Source: Nitrospira tepida | GTDB taxonomy: Bacteria > Nitrospirota > Nitrospiria > Nitrospirales > Nitrospiraceae | Length of the DNA stretch: 64,000 nucleotides | Assembly (NCBI RefSeq): GCF_947241125.1 | Contig: NZ_OX365700.1 | Span: 4,436,461-4,500,460 of the forward strand | Direction of reading: 5' to 3' | Part shown: piece after piece, positions 59,201 to 64,000 of the stretch | Numbering within the stretch: position 1 is the first letter of the stretch | Layout: every line of letters starts with the position of its first letter | Translations under genes and position numbers: made by a program | Notes under the pieces: generated by a model | What the model saw: only the letters and a program-made list of their open reading frames with translations | The model's database searches: none | What the model was told of the DNA's origin: nothing

Positions 59201-61187
59201 TCGGATGCTTGGCCGTGCTCTCCCGCTCGCCATAGGCCACATCGCCCTTCCAAGCCCAGTCCCAGACCGTCGCGTCATAGGCCATGATCTGGCCCTTCTC
59301 GTCGTCCGTATGGCCCGGTTTGCCCTGCGCCGGCACGAACATCTCGACCCAATCCTTGATGTTCACGACGACCGGGTCGGCTTTCCAGTTGCTCTTCTGC
59401 TTCTTGTCCACGATGTGGAACTTCTTGCCGAACCAATCGACGGTGGTGCCGATCAATTTGTCGGAGCTCACGCCCATCTTGATTCGGCCCTGACGGTCCG
59501 GCAACTCCCGGAGGTCCGGCATCGTGTCCGTGTGGCCCGCGCCGACCTGAAGGGTGTTGTACACGCGACCATAGCCCCACATGCCCGCGACATAGTGATG
59601 CGCCACGTGACAGTGGAACAGGAACTCACCCGCCAAATGCTGAGACTGACCCGCGCCGCCTTCGGCCTCAAGATCGAGCGCCTCCGACGGTCCGATGACT
59701 TCCACGTCCACGCGATCGGACTTGGTGCGAACGACCGGATACTTGATCGGCCCGTCCGCTCCTGCCGCCCAGAAGTCCTGCGGTTCCGCGCGCGGGCTGC
59801 GGATCCAACGGATGGACCCGCTGTGGGGATGGTGGGAGTGGAACACTTCCGACCCACCGTGCACGATCCGCCATTTGGTCGGGTCGCCGAGATATCCGCG
59901 CGGGATCGTCGTCGGCACATCGCCGAAGGTATAGGCGCTGTAGGCCAGCGACTCGTCCTCGAACCCGAAATACTCGTGCTGCAGGTGCATCTGGTCGATG
60001 CCGAACGGCTCGCTGCGGTAGTTGAGCGCGCGGCCGCCAGGACGGTAGGCGTCCGTCAAGGGATCGCGCTGGGGCAGGAAGTCGCCCTTCTTATTGAGCG
60101 GGCGGAACGCCTCATCGCCGATCTCGTGATAGAAGATCACGTGCTCGCGGAAATCCGGACCCGAGCCGTTGTCGATCATGACCTGCCAGCCGCTCTTGGT
60201 TTCCGGCGCCGGCCCCGTCCCGAGCGGATCGAGATACTTCGATCCCTTCGGCTCGACGATGAAGGCCCCGAACAGGCCCAACACCGTCAACTCGCGGTCA
60301 TGGCTGAAGGAATGGAACTGCCGCACACCCTCCTGCATCTGCGGATGGATGTACCACTCGAACTCCTGCGACTTGCCGGGTTCCACAATCGACTCGGGGT
60401 TCGTCGTCGTGGCCGGCTTGCCGGTGGCGCTCACGATCATGCTGGAAGCCTGGATGAACAGGCTCCCGTCCTCGCCTTCCATCTGGTTGCGCAGCGTGAG
60501 CTTCACGCAATCGCCCTGGTTGGCCCGGAGCACCAGCGGCTGAATGATGTCACCCTGCAATCCGGTGCTGACGGCGCCCGGATCAAACTCCTTTTCCCGC
60601 GCCGCCTTGTTCTTCGCTTCCTCCCCCCGGACTTTGTCGATGTTTTCCGTCAACACGTACATGTAGCCGGGATAGAAATCCAACCACCGGTTCAACGTGA
60701 TCTCGACGTTGATCATCGAGACGTCATACTGCTTGACCGGTGTTCCGGCCGGGCATTTGCCGCCGGACAAGGAGACGGGCTCGCCTTTTGCCGGGTCCGA
60801 CATAAGCAGGAAGCTCGAGCCGTCCTGGCCCATGTACTGGTGCATCATCGACATGCCGTTAAACACGCCGGATGTGGTTTGAGCTTGGGCATCCTTCTGC
60901 GCCTGCTCCTCAAGCTTCCGCATCAACCGGTGGTGCTGAAGCTCGACCTTTTCCGAACGGCCGGCCCGCCCTTCAATGGCGTCCTCGACCACGGTCTGGC
61001 CTTTCAAGGCCTGGGTCCATCCAGGCATCGCCACCGGAGTGGCATGGCCACTGTGGGACAGGTCCCCCTCGCCGGCTGCAAAGAGTCCCGGGCCTGCGGC
61101 CAGGCTCCCAGCCAGCAACGCCGCTTGGAGGGGCAACAAGGTCCCTCGGCGGCGCCTTCGGTTATTTTGAGATAACAAGCTCGTCAT
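56253..61187 (-). CDS. Giant multicopper oxidase (multi-cupredoxin)
   Basis: A 1644-residue exported protein with an Arg-rich N-terminus and signal segment (about 10-38). Copper motifs in order are HSFSHD (292-297), HSHHPHSG (450-457), HCHVAHHYVAGMW (525-537, containing T1/T3-type Cys, His and Met), NIHPHFF (828-834) and WHDHAFGATTWPHGG (977-991). The C-terminal third (about 1140-1640) has cupredoxin-like segments without full sites. This length and multi-domain layout resemble six-domain oxidases such as MnxG-type manganese oxidases and ceruloplasmin. The substrate is not shown: Mn(II), Fe(II), Cu(I) or an organic compound are possible. It precedes the cupredoxin-like and SUMF1-like genes. 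Confidence 0.9.
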   Translation of the reverse strand: MTSLLSQNNRRRRRGTLLPLQAALLAGSLAAGPGLFAAGEGDLSHSGHATPVAMPGWTQALKGQTVVEDAIEGRAGRSEKVELQHHRLMRKLEEQAQKDAQAQTTSGVFNGMSMMHQYMGQDGSSFLLMSDPAKGEPVSLSGGKCPAGTPVKQYDVSMINVEITLNRWLDFYPGYMYVLTENIDKVRGEEAKNKAAREKEFDPGAVSTGLQGDIIQPLVLRANQGDCVKLTLRNQMEGEDGSLFIQASSMIVSATGKPATTTNPESIVEPGKSQEFEWYIHPQMQEGVRQFHSFSHDRELTVLGLFGAFIVEPKGSKYLDPLGTGPAPETKSGWQVMIDNGSGPDFREHVIFYHEIGDEAFRPLNKKGDFLPQRDPLTDAYRPGGRALNYRSEPFGIDQMHLQHEYFGFEDESLAYSAYTFGDVPTTIPRGYLGDPTKWRIVHGGSEVFHSHHPHSGSIRWIRSPRAEPQDFWAAGADGPIKYPVVRTKSDRVDVEVIGPSEALDLEAEGGAGQSQHLAGEFLFHCHVAHHYVAGMWGYGRVYNTLQVGAGHTDTMPDLRELPDRQGRIKMGVSSDKLIGTTVDWFGKKFHIVDKKQKSNWKADPVVVNIKDWVEMFVPAQGKPGHTDDEKGQIMAYDATVWDWAWKGDVAYGERESTAKHPKYPAAAKWDDSTRPVILFDPTTGKMAWPLFKPHFGKRVPFSANHSGAPWLEPIHQDENGERTSEPAKPGENGRWSLCPDNANTKFYNIKFIRLPITLAKKQGKEPAIVDKDGLIYVLAEEERLVRANDDLKYPLVIRANVYDCVDSILTSEWDDDEFTNFQASKINIHPHFFQFDTGNSDGVISGFEYEMSVRPYTMHEKKNKHGLPVPMNSKLVEGVKAGAKSIKIKMATGATKYHVNTELLVGADCVEPSKDATTSLNRDKSCQEVARIKEIKGDEITFVKPLKHNHPVGDIVTPEFVRYRWWVDTDLGTVFWHDHAFGATTWPHGGFGVTIVEPYGSTYHDPKNGKVVWSGPIADIHSSEPIGYGVNGSFRELMVSIHDTVPHTVNVIQAGNPPGQPVEVALEAGKTVSFQMPEKILNAPNQFINGGTHTTGSGLNFRAEPFAQRLANNPDTSKLFSSAIHGDPDTPLLRAYVGDTVVFRLLHQLMNESHVWTIAGHTFLTERYAGDANRKNSIHVGIAERYDLVTKAGGFQGMPGDYIHFNGRSSHFAEGGWGIVRVLGKHAEDLMHLPTGTKPVEIPAVPSSVCPAGAPVKNFNVVAMDRPLKLHPKAPEAIEVDFERKIEMTVPEGKIYALEEEATKVAGDVMPHPLTLRVNLGDCIKVNLKNKMKASRASFFAPGLAFDPKDSLGLNVGNNPGDQTIAPGESRTYTYYAHPNNKETTSLVWDGGNIVVNPRNGLYGAVVVGPRGSQYRDPVTGADLSQKNAWRADVIVDTSLPENVGKRNYRDVALFFQDEDNIIGTAFMPYVQNVAGLTAVNYRAEPYKFREEQGCSLGKIFQPCTVDKPEDPITPLIEAHAGDPVRIHVIGANSEQNGMFSVEGHEWPIEPYMPGADQISVVEYAGSETLDVFLRGGAGGPYRQVGDFLWSNQRLPYTQSGQWGYLRVLPVGDQRIQPLGAPAVGIKSAEGQPEPQAIPTAMK

Positions 61188-61211
61188 ACGACGGCCTCCT
61201 TGTGGTGAAAA

Positions 61212-61229
61212 GACCGCTCCGTCGCGGTC
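61212..61229 (-). promoter_or_regulatory. Leader hairpin of oxidase, possible attenuator
   Basis: On the minus strand GACCGC and GCGGTC form a 6-bp stem with a 6-base loop, followed by TTTTCACC and then AAGGAGG and the start at 61187. The stem plus T-run could act as an attenuator or as a stabilising 5' structure. Confidence 0.4.
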
Positions 61230-61360
61230 GGTTATACGAATGTGGATCGCAACCCTTCTCTCCCTGTATCTCCGCCCTGCCTCCGCTGCTATCCGTGACT
61301 CGCTTCAGGTCACTTCCGCCTCCCTTTGACGCCGCCCGCTTCACGAGATCACGGGTTAAT

Positions 61361-61435
61361 GCCGGTGGAGGGCCCCATCACATGATGGGCTGGGTTATTC
61401 GGAGGCCGGTCCTAATCACCCACGCCTCCACCGGC
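61361..61435. promoter_or_regulatory. Nested inverted repeats
   Basis: Outer arms GCCGGTGGAGG (61361-61371) and CCTCCACCGGC (61425-61435) are perfect inverses. Inside, CCCATCA (61374-61380) pairs with TGATGGG (61383-61389). A competing pair GGAGGC (61401-61406) with GCCTCC (61424-61429) shares the right outer arm, so alternative folds are possible. Confidence 0.45.
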
Positions 61436-61626
61436 GGCTCACCACAGCGCAATCGTCGTGCCGATCTCGGAGCCGGATCGGCCGACCTGCAGCTTTTCTC
61501 TGGCGAGACAAAGAGTTAGGTCTGTTTGCTTCGCGCGATTCCGGGCTGAGTCCGAGCGGCAAAATTTCCAGACGGTTAGACAGTCCGGCGAGGAGCCGAA
61601 GCCGCTCAACCACATTTCAAGTAGTT

Positions 61627-61637
61627 AGACTGTCTAT
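61627..61637. promoter_or_regulatory. Palindromic box upstream of sensor kinase
   Basis: TAGACTGTCTA is a perfect palindrome. A related half, TTAGACAGTC, lies at 61577-61586. Such a pair could be an operator for a dimeric regulator, perhaps the NarL-type regulator encoded downstream. Confidence 0.4.
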
Positions 61638-61776
61638 TTCCTTGGACAGATGAAGACCGCAAGTGAGGCGGGAAGGGGCAGATCCGGTCATGGTACGATG
61701 GGCGGCGGGGAGGCTCATTTCTTTGAGCGCGCCTCATTTGAGATTGAAGGTCGGTCCTGCCAGGCGGGGCAGACCC

Positions 61777-63234
61777 ATGCGTGCCGATTCTTCCAAGCTC
61801 CTGCTCTTGCTCGTCGGCGGCAGCGCCGGCGCACTCCTGACAGGTCTGTCATTACAGGTGCAATGGCCGGACTGGCGGTGGCATCAGGAACCGGTCCATT
61901 CCACAGTGGAGGCGCTGGGTGGCCTGGCTGCCATCGCCACGGCCATTGTGCTACTTCACAGGCGGAATACCTCTCCGGCCCAGAAGTGGCGTACCGTGGC
62001 GGTCGGGTTGCTGGGGATGGGCCTGTTACAGATCTTCCACGCCATGGCAGAGCCGGGCCATGCCTTCGTCTTTCTCCGCAACGTCGCGAGCCTGACCGGC
62101 AGCATCGGATTCGTGCTGACCTGGTTGGGGGATGAACCGGACCGTCCGTCCCAAACCGCCCGATGGCTCTGGATGATCCCAGCGGGGGCGTTCGCGCTCG
62201 GAGCCTGGGGACTCCTCTTTCCTGAGCAACTCCCAGAGATGATGCGGAACGGACAATGGACGGCGGCAGCCCTGGTTTCGCAAAGCCTGGCCTCACTGTT
62301 CTTTTTCGCCGGGGCCGTCCGTTTGTTCCCGGATTACCGACGAAACGTCCAAGCCGAAGACCTGCTTTTCACGTTTCTCCCGCTGCTGTTCGGCCTGGCG
62401 GAGGTCGTGTTCCTCTATTCGGTTCCCTGGGGAGCCAGTTGGTGGTTTTGGCATGGATTGGGCCTCATCGCCTGCTCGTTGCTGCTGATCTATCTGAGCC
62501 GGGGCTACCTCCGCATGGTGGATGAGCTGACTTCTGCCTTGAACCAAGCCACGCGCGCCGAACAGACATTGCGCCGAAGCGAGCAGCAACTTCGGCGGGC
62601 GATTGACGAGCGGGAGCGGATGGCGGAAGACCTCCATGACGGGGTGATTCAGTCCGTCTTCGCGATCGGTCTCAACCTCGAACGTTGCCAGCGACTCGTC
62701 ACGACCGAACCGGAGGAGTCGATGACGCAGTTGGGCGCCTCCATCGCCGATCTCAAGCTGGTCATCCGCGATCTGCGCGGCTATCTGGGAGGACTGGAGC
62801 CGCCGATCTCGAACGGGCAGGGGCTCGAAGCGGCCTTGACGTCCCTGGTTAACGGCATGAATGGTTCCGGCAGGCTCAGGTACACTCTTCAGTTCGATTC
62901 CGAAGCTTCAGAGCTGGTCACCGGGGATCAGGCCACGCACCTGGTTTCCATTGCGCGGGAGGCCATGAGCAATAGTCTCCGCCATTCAGGCGCCAGCGCG
63001 GGAACCCTGTCATTCGGCTTGTCGGAAGAGGGCCTGCGGCTTGTGGTGGAGGACAATGGCGTCGGGTTCGAGGTTTCGCGTTCTCCACAGCAGGGGCACG
63101 GACTCAAGAACATGCAGGCCCGAGCAAAGAGATTCGGCGGACGTCTCGACGTGCGATCCGGGCATGGTCATGGCACAACCGTCGTCTGCACGATCCCGAT
63201 CCTTCCTATGGAGCGGACGCATGCCTCTTCCTGA
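61777..63234 (+). CDS. Membrane sensor histidine kinase (NarX/HisKA_3 type)
   Basis: A 485-residue kinase with about seven membrane segments (residues 5-245), a short coiled coil (about 247-280), a HisKA_3 motif with phospho-acceptor H287 (AEDLHDGVIQSVFAIG), and an HATPase domain (N-box REAMSNSLRHSG, G-box DNGVGFE). No known periplasmic sensor domain is seen, so the stimulus probably acts in or at the membrane. It overlaps the regulator gene by 14 bases. Confidence 0.92.
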   Translation: MRADSSKLLLLLVGGSAGALLTGLSLQVQWPDWRWHQEPVHSTVEALGGLAAIATAIVLLHRRNTSPAQKWRTVAVGLLGMGLLQIFHAMAEPGHAFVFLRNVASLTGSIGFVLTWLGDEPDRPSQTARWLWMIPAGAFALGAWGLLFPEQLPEMMRNGQWTAAALVSQSLASLFFFAGAVRLFPDYRRNVQAEDLLFTFLPLLFGLAEVVFLYSVPWGASWWFWHGLGLIACSLLLIYLSRGYLRMVDELTSALNQATRAEQTLRRSEQQLRRAIDERERMAEDLHDGVIQSVFAIGLNLERCQRLVTTEPEESMTQLGASIADLKLVIRDLRGYLGGLEPPISNGQGLEAALTSLVNGMNGSGRLRYTLQFDSEASELVTGDQATHLVSIAREAMSNSLRHSGASAGTLSFGLSEEGLRLVVEDNGVGFEVSRSPQQGHGLKNMQARAKRFGGRLDVRSGHGHGTTVVCTIPILPMERTHASS

Positions 63235-63892
63235 CGAGCAGCCGATTCGCTTGCTGTTGGTGGACGACCACGAAGTGGTCCGGCTCGGCCTCAAGACATT
63301 GTTCGAGGAGGCCGGCGGCTTCCAGGTCGTCGGCGAGGCCGGCACCCAATCCGCCGCGATCGCCGAAGCCGGCCGTTTGAGACCGGATGTCGTCTTGATG
63401 GACGTCAAGCTGCCGGACGGAAGCGGCGTGGAGGCTTGCCGATCCATCCGCGCGGCGCAGCCTTCGGCCAGAGTGTTGTTTCTCACTTCCTATGCCGATG
63501 ACGAGGCCGTGCTGGCGACGATTCTCGCGGGAGCCGATGGGTTCTTTCTGAAGGACGTGAGCGGCGACGACCTGGTCCGGGCGCTGAGAAAGGTCGCCGG
63601 CGGCCAATCTATCCTTGACGGCGCCGTGACGCAACGGGTCTTGGCGCGGGTCAAAACGCTCTCCAGCCTCACAGCCGCGGCGGCCGGAGAGGAGAAACAG
63701 CAGGCGCTCTCGCCTCAGGAACAGAAGGTCCTGGCGCTGGTCGCAGAGGGGAAGACCAACAAGGAGATCGCGAGCGCGCTCGCGCTCAGCGACAAAACCG
63801 TGGGCAACTACCTGAGCAATATCTTCCAGAAGCTCCAGGTGACCCGCCGCGCCCAGGCAGCCGTCTATTACACCAAACGGTTTCCGCAATGA
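63221..63892 (+). CDS. NarL/FixJ-family response regulator
   Basis: A 223-residue protein with a receiver domain (D15-D16 acidic pair, phospho-acceptor D61 in LMDVKLPDGSG) and a LuxR-type HTH (about 155-210: LSPQEQKVLALVAEGKTNKEIASAL). It pairs with the kinase upstream. The targets could include the divergent oxidase gene. A longer in-frame start at 63041 is rejected because it overlaps the kinase catalytic region in another frame. Confidence 0.93.
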   Translation: MPLPDEQPIRLLLVDDHEVVRLGLKTLFEEAGGFQVVGEAGTQSAAIAEAGRLRPDVVLMDVKLPDGSGVEACRSIRAAQPSARVLFLTSYADDEAVLATILAGADGFFLKDVSGDDLVRALRKVAGGQSILDGAVTQRVLARVKTLSSLTAAAAGEEKQQALSPQEQKVLALVAEGKTNKEIASALALSDKTVGNYLSNIFQKLQVTRRAQAAVYYTKRFPQ

Positions 63893-64000
63893 AGGGTGTC
63901 GAAAAAGCCCGCCAGCTTTGTTGGCATCATCTTAAAAGGGTCAGGTCTTGCAATCATACACCCTCCTTCTCGGTCACCTTAAACGGGTCAGGTCTTGCAA
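63893..64000. repeat. Direct repeats, possible REP-transposase flank
   Basis: Two copies of a 23-base repeat, 63931-63953 and 63978-64000, share CTTAAA(A/C)GGGTCAGGTCTTGCAA with one mismatch. From memory, similar GGGTCAGGTCTTG sequences accompany REP-associated tyrosine transposase genes. The window ends here, so the rest is not visible. Confidence 0.5.

Larger units (their letters stand above)
61188..61776. other. Divergent regulatory region of oxidase and sensor kinase
   Basis: Nearly 590 bases separate the minus-strand oxidase and the plus-strand kinase. No gene is convincing. It contains a 5'-leader hairpin of the oxidase (61212-61229), nested inverted repeats (61361-61435) and a palindromic box (61627-61637). 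Confidence 0.6.

Noticed and set aside
58491-61175. Plus-strand 894-codon frame
   Set aside because: Antisense shadow of the multicopper oxidase; very long only because of GC-rich codon bias.

Overview
The window looks like a chromosome segment of a GC-rich Gram-negative bacterium with a respiratory, chemolithotroph-like gene content. It has at least ten c-type cytochromes, a Rieske/cytochrome b complex with a cytochrome c domain fused to the b subunit, a sulfite-oxidase-like molybdoenzyme, a sulfide:quinone-oxidoreductase-like flavoprotein and a 1644-residue multicopper oxidase. A member of the Nitrospirota (Nitrospira-like) is my best guess. That is inferred from gene content and repeat style, not from a marker gene. 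No rRNA or tRNA gene and no CRISPR array was seen. Nearly every gene is on the minus strand; the exceptions are a glpD-like gene, a ybaK-like gene, a possible small zinc-ribbon gene and a two-component pair at the right end.

Layout, left to right. 23-3203: hemerythrin and small cytochromes c. 3258-9376: CBS protein, DsrE-like protein, K+ channel with RCK domain, diheme cytochrome, sulfite-oxidase-like enzyme, tetraheme cytochrome and OsmC protein. 9671-19110: respiratory cluster with an outer-membrane barrel, a beta-propeller, monoheme cytochromes, cytochrome b-c fusion, Rieske protein, SodC-like lipoprotein, SQR-like enzyme and PepSY protein. 19459-21937: plus-strand genes. 22038-29038: PepSY and DsrE proteins with an RND tripartite efflux system. 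29593-34933: small proteins, glucan phosphorylase, cation/proton antiporter and UspA. 35021-40180: Mla-type lipid transport. 40198-45752: ABC-2 exporter with tandem ATPase and HlyD adaptor. 45843-48786: CDGSH protein, UspA, hemerythrin and CopD-like protein. 48906-61187: two Fe(II)/2-oxoglutarate oxygenases, SUMF1-like lipoproteins or secreted proteins, a cupredoxin-like protein and the giant multicopper oxidase. 61777-63892: NarX/NarL-type two-component system.

The most unusual content lies between genes. A family of about 95-bp structured repeats occurs at seven loci, and at six of them the last hairpin sits directly in front of the Shine-Dalgarno sequence of a gene on the same strand. Its stems vary by compensatory changes, so it looks like a mobile or amplified 5'-leader RNA element. 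A second family is made of degenerate short-word arrays (words such as GTCATTCGTC and TTTCACG). These arrays invade intergenic spaces, operons and coding ends: one copy adds 13 residues in frame to the RND pump, one forms the C-terminus of a shortened GlpD, one ends a truncated SUMF1 gene, and two supply start codons. A MITE-like element and a pair of direct repeats that may flank a REP-type transposase gene complete the picture.

Functionally, the quinol-oxidising modules (SQR-like, b-c complex), the periplasmic cytochrome pool and the metal or sulfur oxidases fit a periplasm-centred electron transport system. PepSY, DUF2892, UspA, hemerythrin, CDGSH and efflux genes add stress and metal handling.
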